Part shown: one piece after another, positions 34,926-43,928 of the stretch | How the letters are laid out: every line of letters starts with the position of its first letter | Position numbering within the stretch: position 1 is the first letter of the stretch | Source of the DNA: JB111 sp049856295 | GTDB taxonomy: Bacteria > Actinomycetota > Actinomycetes > Actinomycetales > Actinomycetaceae | Assembly (NCBI RefSeq): GCF_049856295.1 | Contig: NZ_JBNDMZ010000013.1 | Span: 1-64,000, forward strand | Direction: 5' to 3' | DNA length: 64,000 nt | Program-made: the position numbers and the translations under genes | The notes under the pieces: generated by a model | What the model was told of the DNA's origin: nothing | The model's input: only the letters and a program-made list of their open reading frames with translations | Database searches by the model: none

Positions 34926-36040
34926 GCGTCCCGGTCGAGCCGGACGGCGTTCCGGTGATCCACGCGATCGTCCCGGCCGGCGGGGCGGGCACGCGCCTGT
35001 GGCCGCTCTCGCGCCGCGACCGCCCGAAGTTCCTCCTCGACCTCACCGGGTCCGGGCGCTCGCTCCTCGAGGCCACGGTCGGCCGCCTCGCACCGCTGGC
35101 GGCGACGACGACGATCGTCACCGGCGTCGCCCACGCGGAGGCCGTGGCCGAGCAGGTGGGGGACCGCGCCGAGGTCGTCGCCGAGCCCAGCCCGCGGGAC
35201 TCGATGGCCGCGATCGGCCTCGCCGCCGCGATCCTCGCGGAACGGCACGGACCCGACGCGGTGATCGGCTCCTTCGCCGCGGACCACCTCGTCACCGACG
35301 AGGCGGCTTTCGTCTCCGCGGTCGCCCAGGCGGCCGTGGCCGCGCGGCGCGGCGACGTCTCCCTCGTCACCGTCGGCCTCACGCCGACCCACCCCGCCAC
35401 CGGGTTCGGCTACATCGCCGTGGGCGAGCCGCTGGGGGAGGAGCACGCCCCCGACGCCCGCCGCGTCGACAGCTTCGTCGAGAAGCCCGATGCCGCCACC
35501 GCACGCACCTACGTCCACGGCGGCGCGCACCTGTGGAACGCGGGCATGTTCGTCGCCCTCGCCGGGGACCTCCTCGACGCGCTCGCGGAGCTGCACCCCG
35601 AGCTCGCGACCGGGCTCGGTGCCGTCGGCCGGGCCTGGGACACCCCCGAGCGCGACGCCGTGCTCGACGAGACCTGGCCGACCCTCACCCGCATCGCCAT
35701 CGACCACGCCCTGGCCGAGCCGCTCGCCGCGGAGGGCCGCGTCGCCGTGGTGCCCGCCGACCTCGGGTGGACCGACGTCGGGGACGCCGACTCGCTGGCC
35801 TCGGTCCTCGTCCCCGACGACCGCGGGGTGGCCGCAGCGCCGGGGACCCGCATCGTCGCCGAGGACGCCGAGGGCGCCTTCGTCCACGCGCCCGGTCGCA
35901 CGGTGGCCCTGCTCGGGGTGCCCGGCGTCGTCGTCGTCGACACCGGTGACGCGCTGCTCGTGACGACCCGCGAGCGGGCCCAGGGCGTCAAGGGGGTCGT
36001 CGACTCCCTCGAGGGGCGCGGCCTCGGTCACCTCGCCTGA
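34922..36040 (+). CDS. manC: mannose-1-phosphate guanylyltransferase
   Basis: 372 residues making GDP-mannose from GTP and mannose 1-phosphate, for cell-wall glycans and glycolipids. It shows the nucleotidyltransferase signature IVPAGGAGTRLWPLSRRDRPKF, then PSPRDSMAAIGLAAA, SFAADHLVTDE, FVEKPDAATA and WNAGMFV. It lacks the C-terminal isomerase domain of the long type II forms, as is usual in actinobacteria. GTG 34922 overlaps the YihY stop by 4 bp. Confidence 0.94.
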   Translation: MSVPVEPDGVPVIHAIVPAGGAGTRLWPLSRRDRPKFLLDLTGSGRSLLEATVGRLAPLAATTTIVTGVAHAEAVAEQVGDRAEVVAEPSPRDSMAAIGLAAAILAERHGPDAVIGSFAADHLVTDEAAFVSAVAQAAVAARRGDVSLVTVGLTPTHPATGFGYIAVGEPLGEEHAPDARRVDSFVEKPDAATARTYVHGGAHLWNAGMFVALAGDLLDALAELHPELATGLGAVGRAWDTPERDAVLDETWPTLTRIAIDHALAEPLAAEGRVAVVPADLGWTDVGDADSLASVLVPDDRGVAAAPGTRIVAEDAEGAFVHAPGRTVALLGVPGVVVVDTGDALLVTTRERAQGVKGVVDSLEGRGLGHLA

Positions 36041-36134
36041 GGGCACCTCGCACGGGGCGGGCCGGCCCCGGACCGCTCGACACCGGACCGCCCCGCCGGT
36101 GGCAGCCTCACCCAGGGCCGCCCGCGGGCCCGAG

Positions 36135-36140
36135 TACCGT
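36135..36140 (+). promoter_or_regulatory. -10 box TACCGT of a probable leaderless promoter
   Basis: TACCGT ends 6 bp before the GTG at 36147, with no room for a ribosome binding site between. Confidence 0.45.
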
Positions 36141-36146
36141 TGAGCG

Positions 36147-37424
36147 GTGCCTGCCCCCGACCTGCTGTCCGCCGTCGTCTCCTCGATCGACGCCCGCTCC
36201 GACGATCTCGTCGCGTGGCGCCGCCGCATCCACATGAACCCGGAGACGGCGTTCACCGAGCACGAGACGGCTGCGTTCGTCGAGGAGGTCCTCATCGGCG
36301 CCGGCCTGAGCCCGCGCAGGGTCGCGGGGACCGGCGTCGTCGTCGACCTCGGTCCGGACCCCCGCCGCTCCCACCCCGCCCCGCCGAACGGCGCGAGCAC
36401 CCCCGCCGACCGGTCCCGCCGATCGGGCGGCCGGCACGTGCCCGGCGGGCGGCTCGCGCTGCGCGCCGACATGGACGCGCTGCCGATCCCCGAGACCACG
36501 CGGCTGCCGTTCGCGTCGAAGCGGCGCGGGGCCGCCCACGCCTGCGGGCACGACATCCACACCACCGCCCTGCTCGGCGCCACCCTGGCGCTCGCCGAGC
36601 TCGACGCGGCGGGCCGACTGGCCCGCGGCGTGCGTGCGATCTTCCAGCCGGCCGAGGAGGCCCAGCCCTCGGGCGCTCGCACCCTGGTCGAGCACGGCGT
36701 GCTCGAGGGCGTGGGCGGGATCTTTGCGCTGCACTGCGACCCCAAGCTCGACGTCGGCCGGCTCGGGAGCCGCATCGGCGCGATCACCGCGGCCTCCGAC
36801 GCCGTCACCGTCCACGTGCGCTCCGACGGCGGCCACACGTCGAGGCCGCACCTGACCGGGGACGTCGTCAACGCCCTGGCCACCGTCGTCACCGGCCTGC
36901 CCGCCGTGCTGCGCCGCCGACTCGACCCGCGCATCGGGGTCGACCTCACGTTCGGCGCGATCCAGGCCGGGACCGCCGCCAACGCCATGCCGTCGACCGG
37001 CGTGCTGCGCGGCACCCTGCGCTGCCTCGACGCCGACGCCTGGCAGGAGGCGGGTGCGCTCGTCGAGCCCGCCGTGCGCGCGATGCTCCAGCCCTTCGGG
37101 GTCGAGGTCGACGTCGAGGTGCTCCAGGGCATCCCGCCGGTCGTCAACGACGAGCGCGCCACCCGAGCCCTGGACCGGGCGGCCAAGTCGGTCCTCGGCG
37201 AGGACTCGACCGAGCTGACCGAGCAGTCGCTCGGTGGGGAGGACTTCGCCTGGTACCTGCGCAGGGTCCCCGGTGCGCTCGCGCGCCTCGGCACCCGCAC
37301 CCCCGGGGGGACGACCTACGACCTCCACCGCGGGGACGCGCAGTTCGACGAGCGTGCCCTCGCCGCCGGCGCCAAGGTCCTCGCCGGTGTGGCCCTCACG
37401 GGTGCCTCCGACGCGTCCTCCTGA
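36147..37424 (+). CDS. M20-family amidohydrolase
   Basis: 425 residues of the peptidase M20D (hippurate hydrolase/IAA-amino acid hydrolase) type. It shows RRRIHMNPETAFTEHET, RADMDALPIPE, the metal site HACGHDIHTTALLG, FQPAEEAQPSGARTLVEHG and SLGGEDFAWYL near the end. The substrate is likely an N-acyl amino acid. A Pro/Arg-rich insert (about residues 72-95) is unusual but in frame. The start follows a leaderless-type promoter. Confidence 0.92.
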   Translation: MPAPDLLSAVVSSIDARSDDLVAWRRRIHMNPETAFTEHETAAFVEEVLIGAGLSPRRVAGTGVVVDLGPDPRRSHPAPPNGASTPADRSRRSGGRHVPGGRLALRADMDALPIPETTRLPFASKRRGAAHACGHDIHTTALLGATLALAELDAAGRLARGVRAIFQPAEEAQPSGARTLVEHGVLEGVGGIFALHCDPKLDVGRLGSRIGAITAASDAVTVHVRSDGGHTSRPHLTGDVVNALATVVTGLPAVLRRRLDPRIGVDLTFGAIQAGTAANAMPSTGVLRGTLRCLDADAWQEAGALVEPAVRAMLQPFGVEVDVEVLQGIPPVVNDERATRALDRAAKSVLGEDSTELTEQSLGGEDFAWYLRRVPGALARLGTRTPGGTTYDLHRGDAQFDERALAAGAKVLAGVALTGASDASS

Positions 37425-37701
37425 CCGCCGGCCGGACCTCGCCGGGGACCGCGACGGGACCGGCTCGGCGCCGTCCGACAGGGCCTCCTCACCGCCGCGT
37501 CGCGGCCCGCCGGGTCCCACTCCTCGGACCCGCGATCCAGTGGGCGAACAACCGGTGTCGACCGGGTGACCGACGCGACAACGGGGCCGGTCACGGATGC
37601 GCATCAACTGGCCGGACGGGGCCGTCCGGGCCACTAGTGTGAGCCGCACTCACCCCGGTGCGTCGGCAATCGGAGCCGACGCCGGACGGATCGGAGATCG
37701 C
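37425..37701. other. intergenic region upstream of the nucleoside-uptake cluster
   Basis: 277 bp without a gene. TAGTGT at 37635-37640 is a likely -10. A hairpin GCGTCGGC / GCCGACGC (37660-37667 / 37675-37682) lies in the leader, and GGAG at 37692-37695 precedes the GTG. No known riboswitch pattern was recognised. The hairpin could stabilise the message or bind a regulator. Confidence 0.5.
37635..37640 (+). promoter_or_regulatory. -10 box TAGTGT of the nucleoside-binding lipoprotein gene
   Basis: CTAGTGTGA occurs here and again at 38957-38965, before the ABC ATPase gene. The shared string suggests the same promoter type drives both transcripts. Confidence 0.45.
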
Positions 37702-38871
37702 GTGAAGAAGACCCTCACCCTCAGCAGCGTCGCCCTCGCTGCGGCCCTCGTGCTCGCCGCCTGCGGCGACGCGCCCGACGAGGAGGGCTCGGCCGACGGC
37801 GACGAGTCCACCCCCGCCGAGGACACGGGCGGCGAGACGGGCTCGGAGAGCGGCAGCGAGTCCGCCTCGGGCGGCGCCACCGGTGCCTCGTCCGACACGA
37901 CCGCCTGCATGGTCTCCGACCAGGGCGGCTTCGACGACCAGTCGTTCAACCAGTCCGGCGCCGAGGGCCTGCAGGAGGCCGTCGACACGTACGGCATCGG
38001 CCAGATCCTCGTCGAGTCCCAGACGGACGCCGACTACACCCAGAACGTCGACTCCCTCATCTCGCAGGGCTGCAACCTCGTGTTCGGCGTCGGCTTCCTC
38101 CTCGAGAACGCCATCGAGCAGGCCGCGAACGACAACCCCGACGTCAGCTTCGCGCTCATCGACTCCGGCTTCCAGACCGACGACTTCCAGCCCGTCGAGC
38201 TCGAGAACGGCCGCCCGCTCATCTTCGACACCGTCCAGGCGGCCTTCCTCGCGGGCTACGCCTCGGCGGGCATGTCCGAGACCGGTATCGTCGCCACCTT
38301 CGGCGGCATCCAGCTCCCGTCGGTCACCATCTTCATGGACGGCTTCGCGCTCGGCGTCGACGCCTACAACGAGGACAACGGCACCGACGTCGCCGTCCTC
38401 GGCTGGGACGAGGAGGCCCAGGAGGGCTCCTTCACCGGCAACTTCGAGGACCAGGGGCAGGGCCAGACCCTCGCCGACCAGTTCATCGCCCAGGGCGCGG
38501 ACATCATCATGCCGGTGGCCGGCCCCGTCGGCCTCGGTGCCGCCGCGGCCGCCGAGTCGGCCGGCGACGTCATGATCGTCGGCGTCGACTCCGACTGGTA
38601 CGAGTCGACCGACTACGGCGACATCGTGCTCACCTCGGTCCTCAAGGAGATCGGCCAGTCCGTCGTCGACACCGTCGGGGACTACGAGGAGGACAGCTTC
38701 GACAACACCCCGTACGTGGGCACCCTCGAGAACGGTGGTGTGTCCATCGCCCCGTTCCACGACTTCGAGGCGGACGTGCCGTCCGAGCTCGTCGACCGGC
38801 TCGCGGAGCTCGAGGAGGAGATCATCTCCGGCGAGCGCACCGTGGAGTCGGTGTCCAGCCCGCAGCAGTGA
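37702..38871 (+). CDS. BMP-family nucleoside-binding lipoprotein
   Basis: A 389-residue solute-binding lipoprotein of a nucleoside ABC importer. A lipoprotein signal with lipobox LAAC (Cys near residue 21) and a Ser/Gly/Glu-rich linker (about 22-70) precede the BMP/PnrA fold: MVSDQGGFDDQSFNQSGAEGL, then LVFGVGFLLENAIEQAA, GRPLIFDTVQAAFLAGYASAG and VDSDWYES. Relatives (TmpC, PnrA, BmpA) bind purine nucleosides. GTG 37702 has GGAG in front. A hairpin at 38902 separates it from the rest of the importer genes. Confidence 0.93.
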   Translation: MKKTLTLSSVALAAALVLAACGDAPDEEGSADGDESTPAEDTGGETGSESGSESASGGATGASSDTTACMVSDQGGFDDQSFNQSGAEGLQEAVDTYGIGQILVESQTDADYTQNVDSLISQGCNLVFGVGFLLENAIEQAANDNPDVSFALIDSGFQTDDFQPVELENGRPLIFDTVQAAFLAGYASAGMSETGIVATFGGIQLPSVTIFMDGFALGVDAYNEDNGTDVAVLGWDEEAQEGSFTGNFEDQGQGQTLADQFIAQGADIIMPVAGPVGLGAAAAAESAGDVMIVGVDSDWYESTDYGDIVLTSVLKEIGQSVVDTVGDYEEDSFDNTPYVGTLENGGVSIAPFHDFEADVPSELVDRLAELEEEIISGERTVESVSSPQQ

Positions 38872-38901
38872 TCTCGCCGCGACCCTGAGCGGTCGTACGA
38901 C

Positions 38902-38938
38902 CCACGGCGGCCCGGCCCGGTAGGCCGGGCCGCCGTGG
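38902..38938 (+). terminator. hairpin between the binding protein and the importer genes
   Basis: A 15-bp perfect stem, CCACGGCGGCCCGGC (38902-38916) with its complement at 38924-38938, 30 bp after the lipoprotein stop. It would end most transcripts, letting the binding protein be made in excess, as is usual for ABC importers. Confidence 0.75.
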
Positions 38939-38957
38939 CGTCCCCCTCGGTCGGCGC

Positions 38958-38963
38958 TAGTGT
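38958..38963 (+). promoter_or_regulatory. -10 box TAGTGT of the importer/salvage operon
   Basis: The same CTAGTGTGA string as before the lipoprotein gene, 79 bp ahead of the GTG at 39042. Confidence 0.45.
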
Positions 38964-39041
38964 GACGACCGCCCCGACCCGCCCGCCGTCCCGCTCCCCG
39001 CGTCGGCCGGCCCAGACGAAGAGCGAAGGAGCTCAACTCCC

Positions 39042-40610
39042 GTGAAGCTCGAGCTGCGCGGCATCACCAAGGTCTTCGGGCCGCTCGTCGCCAACGACTC
39101 CGTCGACCTCGTGGTCCGGCCCGGCGAGATCCACGCCCTCCTGGGCGAGAACGGCGCCGGCAAGTCCACCCTGATGAACGTCCTGTACGGCCTCTACCGG
39201 CCCGACGGCGGACAGATCCTCATCGACGACGAGCCCGTCGAGCTCGACGGACCGGGCGACGCGGTGGCCGCCGGCATCGGCATGGTCCACCAGCACTTCA
39301 TGCTCGTGCCCGTGTTCACCGTCGCCGAGTCGGTCGTCCTCGGCCAGGAGCCCACCGGCCCCTCGGGCCTCATCCGCAAGCGGGAGGCGGCCGGTCTCGT
39401 CCGGCAGATCTCCTCGCGCTTCGGGTTCGACCTCGATCCCGACGCGCGCATCGGCGACCTCCCCGTCGGCGCCCAGCAGCGCGTCGAGATCGTCAAGGCC
39501 CTGTCCCGCCAGGCCTCCATCCTCATCCTCGACGAGCCCACCGCCGTGCTCACCCCGCAGGAGACGGACGAGCTCATCGCCATCATGCGCGAGCTCAAGG
39601 CGGCGGGCACCTCGATCGTCTTCATCACCCACAAGCTCCGCGAGGTCCGCGCGGTCGCCGACACCATCACCGTCATCCGCAGGGGCAAGGTCGTCGCCAC
39701 CGTCGAGCCGTCCCTGCCGGAGGCCGAGCTCGCCTCGCTCATGGTGGGGCGCCCCGTCGAGATGCAGGTCGCCAAGGAGCCGGCCCAGCCCTCCGGCGAG
39801 GGCTTCGCCCTCGAGAACGTCACCGTCCTCGACGACGAGAACCGGGTGGTGCTCGACGACGTGTCGCTCGACGTGCGCCGGGGCGAGATCCTCGTCGTCG
39901 CGGGCGTCCAGGGCAACGGGCAGACCGAGCTGACCGAGACGATCCTCGGCCTCACCCGACCGGTGCGCGGCCGCCTCACCCTCGACGGGAAGGACGTCAC
40001 GCGCCGCGGCGTCAAGCAGCGCCTCCACGGCGGCCTCGGCTTCGTCCCGGAGGACCGGTCGACGGACGGCGTCATCTCCTCCTTCTCCGTGGCCGAGAAC
40101 TACGTGCTCGACCTCTACGACACCGCCCCCTTCGCCGCGGGGCCGTCGATGCGGCCCGGCGAGGTGGCCCGCAACGCCGAGGAGCGCACGAAGGAGTTCG
40201 ACGTGCGGCTGACCTCGGTCGACGACCCGATCTCCACCCTCTCGGGCGGCAACCAGCAGAAGGTCGTCATGGCCCGGGAGATGTCGAAGCCCCTGCGGCT
40301 GTTTGTCGCCTCCCAGCCCACCCGCGGGGTCGACGTCGGCTCCATCGAGTTCATGCACCAGCGGATCGTCGCCGAGCGCGACGCGGGCACGCCGGTCGTC
40401 ATCGTCTCCACCGAGCTCGACGAGGTCGTCGCCCTCGGCGACCGCATCGCCGTGATGTACCGCGGCGCGATCGTCGGCGTCGTCCCCGGGGACACCGACC
40501 GGGACACCCTCGGGCTCATGATGGCGGGCGTGCCCGCAGACGAGGCGGCCGCTCAGGCCGCGACCCACCGCACGACCCTCGGCGCAGCCGACGAGGAGGA
40601 GGTCTCGTGA
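39042..40610 (+). CDS. nucleoside ABC transporter ATP-binding protein
   Basis: 522 residues with two ATPase domains in one chain, as in sugar/nucleoside CUT2-like importers. The first has Walker A GENGAGKST, signature VGAQQRVEI and Walker B ILILDEPTAVL. The second is degenerate in Walker A (VQGNGQTELTETI) but keeps LSGGNQQKVVMARE, normal for this family. GTG 39042 follows GAAGGAG at 39025. The stop overlaps the first permease start (GTGA). Confidence 0.95.
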   Translation: MKLELRGITKVFGPLVANDSVDLVVRPGEIHALLGENGAGKSTLMNVLYGLYRPDGGQILIDDEPVELDGPGDAVAAGIGMVHQHFMLVPVFTVAESVVLGQEPTGPSGLIRKREAAGLVRQISSRFGFDLDPDARIGDLPVGAQQRVEIVKALSRQASILILDEPTAVLTPQETDELIAIMRELKAAGTSIVFITHKLREVRAVADTITVIRRGKVVATVEPSLPEAELASLMVGRPVEMQVAKEPAQPSGEGFALENVTVLDDENRVVLDDVSLDVRRGEILVVAGVQGNGQTELTETILGLTRPVRGRLTLDGKDVTRRGVKQRLHGGLGFVPEDRSTDGVISSFSVAENYVLDLYDTAPFAAGPSMRPGEVARNAEERTKEFDVRLTSVDDPISTLSGGNQQKVVMAREMSKPLRLFVASQPTRGVDVGSIEFMHQRIVAERDAGTPVVIVSTELDEVVALGDRIAVMYRGAIVGVVPGDTDRDTLGLMMAGVPADEAAAQAATHRTTLGAADEEEVS

Positions 40611-42037
40611 CCGAGTCGAACGCCGCCGCGGCCCGCGTCCCGGGCGACCCGGCCGCCGGGCCCGTGGCCGGCCCGGGGGAGGAGGAGTCGACCGCGAGCG
40701 GCCGCCGCCGCGACTGGCCGCGCACGCTGCGGGACATCTCCACCAAGGGCTGGCTCGTCACGGTCCTCGCGATCGTCGTGGCCCTCGTCGTCGGGTCGAT
40801 CCTCGTCATCGTGTCCTCCCCGCGGGTCGCCGAGACGTCGAGCTACTTCTTCGCGCGCCCCTGGGACACGATCTACGCCGCGATCGACGCCGTGTACGGC
40901 GCCTACCAGGCGATGTTCCGCGGGGCCATCTGGGACTTCCGCGCCGACTCGCTGACCGGCGCGCTCCAGCCCCTGTCCAACACCCTGGTCAACTCGGTCC
41001 CGCTCATCCTCGCCGGCCTCGGCCTGGCCATCGGCTTCCGCGCGGGCCTGTTCAACATCGGCGGCCAGGGCCAGATCATCCTCGGCGCCATCGTCGCCAC
41101 CTACATCGGGTTCAGCTGGGACCTGCCGGTCGTCCTCCACCTGCTCGTGGCGATCGTCGGTGGTGCGGTCGGCGGGGCGGCGTACGCGTCGATCGCCGGC
41201 ATCCTCAAGGCGCGCACGGGCGCCAACGAGGTGATCGTGACGATCATGCTCAACTCGATCGCCGGGTTCCTCGTCCTGTACGTCCTCAAGTCCACGGTGT
41301 TCGGCGGCGAGCGGCCCAACGGCCAGACGTCCTTCCGGGTGGACCCCGACGCGACCTACCCGCTGCTGCTCGGTGCCGACTTCCGCCTGCACGCCGGCCT
41401 GATCGTCGCGATCCTCGCCGCGGTCTTCACCTGGTGGTTCCTCGAGCGCTCGACCTGGGGCTTCGAGCTCCGCGCCGTCGGTGCCAACCCGGACGCCGCG
41501 CGCACCGCCGGCATCTCGGTGCCCAAGGCCACGATCGTGGCGATGGCCGTCTCGGGCGCGCTGTGCGGACTCGCCGCGACCGGCCCCGTCCTCGGGACCG
41601 AGAAGTACCTCTCCCTCGGCGTCGCCGGCACGTACGGGTTCGACGCGATCACCGTCGCCCTGCTCGGCCGGTCCCGACCGTGGGGCACGTTCTTCGCCGG
41701 CCTGCTCTTCGGCGCGCTGCGCGCCGGCGGCACCCTCATGTCGACGACGAACACCACCCCGCTCGAGGGTGCGCCCGCGGCGATGCCGATCGAGTTCATC
41801 CTCGTCCTGCAGTCCGTCATCGTCCTGTTCATCGCGGCGCCCCCGCTCGTGCGGTGGATCTTCCACCTGCCCGACCCGACGCGGCCCGCCAGGAAGCGCC
41901 GCGAGAGCAGGCGCAGCGGCACGTCCCGGTCCGCCCGCGGGTCCCGCCGCGGCACCGATGCCACCGCCCCCGCCGACGACGCCGCGGACGCCACCGCCAC
42001 GGCCGACGCCCGTACCAGCACCTCGGAGGAGTCATGA
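40607..42037 (+). CDS. nucleoside ABC transporter permease 1
   Basis: A 476-residue BPD_transp_2-type permease. A charged N-terminal tail (about 1-45) and a first membrane helix near 50-72 lead to a core with VPLILAGLGLAIGFRAGLFNIGGQGQ and GANEVIVTIMLNSIAGFLVLYVL, the nucleoside-type (YufP/NupB) blocks. The tail after about 425 is basic then Ala/Asp-rich. It overlaps the ATPase gene and the next permease (ATGA), so all are coupled. Confidence 0.94.
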   Translation: MTESNAAAARVPGDPAAGPVAGPGEEESTASGRRRDWPRTLRDISTKGWLVTVLAIVVALVVGSILVIVSSPRVAETSSYFFARPWDTIYAAIDAVYGAYQAMFRGAIWDFRADSLTGALQPLSNTLVNSVPLILAGLGLAIGFRAGLFNIGGQGQIILGAIVATYIGFSWDLPVVLHLLVAIVGGAVGGAAYASIAGILKARTGANEVIVTIMLNSIAGFLVLYVLKSTVFGGERPNGQTSFRVDPDATYPLLLGADFRLHAGLIVAILAAVFTWWFLERSTWGFELRAVGANPDAARTAGISVPKATIVAMAVSGALCGLAATGPVLGTEKYLSLGVAGTYGFDAITVALLGRSRPWGTFFAGLLFGALRAGGTLMSTTNTTPLEGAPAAMPIEFILVLQSVIVLFIAAPPLVRWIFHLPDPTRPARKRRESRRSGTSRSARGSRRGTDATAPADDAADATATADARTSTSEES

Positions 42038-43344
42038 GCGCCGCCGTCGCCGAGCGCGACCTCACGCCCGACCAGGGGCCCATCGAGCAGACCACGCGGG
42101 ACGAGCTCGCCCCGCGGTCCTGGCGCTGGACGATCGTCCATGCCGTCCTCGCCCTCCTCGTGCTCGGCTGGTTCCTGCCGCGCACCCCCGAGGGCGCGAC
42201 CACGTTCCAGTTCTCCCTGCGCAACGACGTCGTCCAGATCCCCAACGTCGAGCTGCCCGGCTTCACCACCGTGCTCGTCCTCGGGCTCGTCATCGTCGCG
42301 GTCCTCGGGGTCGTCACCTTCCTCGCGTGGTCCCGCAAGCGGGTGACCGTGTGGCTCCAGGTGATCAGCGTCCTCGCGCTCGTCATCGCGTTCCTCACCT
42401 GGGTCGGCGCGGGGCGGCCGACGATCATCCCCGTCACCTCGCTCGTGGCAGGCGGCCTCGCGCTGTCGGTCCCGCTCGTGTTCGGTGCGATGTCGGGCAT
42501 CCTGTGCGAGCGCTCCGGCATCATCAACATCGCCATCGAGGGCCAGCTGCTCGCCGGCGCGTTCCTCGCGGCCGTCGTCGCCTCGATGACCGCGTCCGCC
42601 TACGTCGGCATGGTCGCCGCACCGGTCGCCGGCGCGCTCGTCGGCGGCCTGCTCGTGCTCTTCTCCGTGAAGTACCACGTCGACCAGATCATCGTCGGCG
42701 TCGTGCTCAACGTCCTCGTCCTCGGTGTCACCGGCTTCCTGTTCTCCACCGTGCTCTCCGGCGACGGCACGGACCTCAACCAGCGGATGCGGCTGCCCGA
42801 GCTGCCGATCCCGTGGCTGTCCGACATCCCGATCGTCGGTCCGGTGCTGTTCAACCAGTCGATCCTCGTCTACCTCATGTTCGCCGGCGTGATCGCGCTG
42901 CAGATCTACCTGTTCCGCTCCCGGTGGGGCCTGCGCCTGCGCGCCGTCGGCGAGCACCCCAAGGCGGCCGACACGGTGGGCATCGACGTCATCCGTACCC
43001 GCGTCTGGTCGACCATGCTCGGCGGCGCCGTCGCCGGGCTCGGCGGCGCGTTCCTCACGGTCGGCTCCGGGCTCGCCTTCGGCAAGGACATGTCCGCCGG
43101 GCAGGGGTACATCGCGCTCGCCGCGATGATCCTCGGGCGCTGGAACCCGGTCGGGGCGGTCGCCGCGGCCCTGCTGTTCGGGTTCGCCAAGAACGTCGGC
43201 AACGTCCTGTCGTCGATCAACTCGCCCGTGCCGTCCGAGATCCTGCTCATGCTGCCCTACGCGGTGACGATCGTCGCCGTCGCGGGCCTCGTGGGCCGCG
43301 TCCGCGCGCCCGCCGCGGAGAACATCCCCTACATCAAGGGCTGA
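42034..43344 (+). CDS. nucleoside ABC transporter permease 2
   Basis: A 436-residue permease of the YufQ/NupC type with about 8-10 membrane helices. Family blocks are GAMSGILCERSGIINIAIEGQLLAG (cut here by position: about residues 150-175) and YHVDQIIVGVVLNVLVLG, then LGLRAVGEHPKAADTVG-like LRLRAVGEHPKAADTVG. It pairs with permease 1 to form the membrane channel. ATG 42034 overlaps the previous stop; GGAGGAG lies just upstream. Confidence 0.94.
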   Translation: MSAAVAERDLTPDQGPIEQTTRDELAPRSWRWTIVHAVLALLVLGWFLPRTPEGATTFQFSLRNDVVQIPNVELPGFTTVLVLGLVIVAVLGVVTFLAWSRKRVTVWLQVISVLALVIAFLTWVGAGRPTIIPVTSLVAGGLALSVPLVFGAMSGILCERSGIINIAIEGQLLAGAFLAAVVASMTASAYVGMVAAPVAGALVGGLLVLFSVKYHVDQIIVGVVLNVLVLGVTGFLFSTVLSGDGTDLNQRMRLPELPIPWLSDIPIVGPVLFNQSILVYLMFAGVIALQIYLFRSRWGLRLRAVGEHPKAADTVGIDVIRTRVWSTMLGGAVAGLGGAFLTVGSGLAFGKDMSAGQGYIALAAMILGRWNPVGAVAAALLFGFAKNVGNVLSSINSPVPSEILLMLPYAVTIVAVAGLVGRVRAPAAENIPYIKG

Positions 43345-43388
43345 GGCCCGAGGCCGCGCGGGCCGGCCCGCGCGAGGCAAGGAGTGCG

Positions 43389-43928
43389 ATGGCCACCCCC
43401 GAACCGGTCGGGCCCGAGACCTGGGAGCGGCTCACGTCGCTCGCCCGCGAGGCGTGCGCGGCCGCGTACGTCCCCTACTCGGGGTTCCCGGTCGGCGCCG
43501 CCGCGCTCGTCGACGACGGCCGGTTCGTCTCCGGCTGCAACGTCGAGAACGCCGGCTACGGGGTCACGCTGTGCGCCGAGTGCGGGCTCGTGTCCGACCT
43601 CGTCCGCGGCGGCGGGGGCCGGCTCGTCGCGTTCGCCTGCGTCGGCGGCGACGGTGCGCCCCTGAGCCCGTGCGGGCGCTGCCGCCAGCTCCTCGTCGAG
43701 CACGCGGCGCCCGGCATGCCGCTCGCCCTTGCCGCGGGCATCCGCACCATCGAGGAGGTCGTCCCGTTCGCGTTCGGCGAGGACGACCTCGCCCGGGCCG
43801 CCCGGCGCGCCGAGCACCGGCCCGCCGAGCAGTGTCCTGCCGAGCACGACCCCGCCGGGGACCGCCCGACCCACGACCGCCCGACCCACGACCGCCCGAC
43901 CCACGACCGACCGGGGGAGCACCCATGA
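43389..43928 (+). CDS. cdd: cytidine deaminase with repetitive tail
   Basis: A 179-residue zinc enzyme turning cytidine and deoxycytidine into uridine and deoxyuridine. Catalytic motifs are CNVENAGYGVTLCAECG (the usual HAE/CAE zinc and Glu site) and PCGRCRQLL (the two zinc cysteines). The usual length is about 130-135; here a tail of about 40 residues follows, rich in Arg, Glu and His, ending in three THDRP repeats (15-bp DNA repeats at 43863-43907). The tail looks disordered and has no known role. ATG 43389 has AAGGAG about 6 bp in front. The stop overlaps deoA (ATGA). Confidence 0.94.
   Translation: MATPEPVGPETWERLTSLAREACAAAYVPYSGFPVGAAALVDDGRFVSGCNVENAGYGVTLCAECGLVSDLVRGGGGRLVAFACVGGDGAPLSPCGRCRQLLVEHAAPGMPLALAAGIRTIEEVVPFAFGEDDLARAARRAEHRPAEQCPAEHDPAGDRPTHDRPTHDRPTHDRPGEHP
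43863..43907 (+). repeat. three 15-bp tandem repeats in the cdd tail
   Basis: CGCCCGACCCACGAC-type units with a 15-bp period encode THDRP three times. Repeats of whole codons in an exposed tail are a likely site of slippage. Confidence 0.8.

Noticed and set aside
39042..40610. Broken second Walker A in the nucleoside ABC ATPase as a sign of decay
   Set aside because: A degenerate second P-loop is normal for this two-domain ATPase family; the signature motif is intact.
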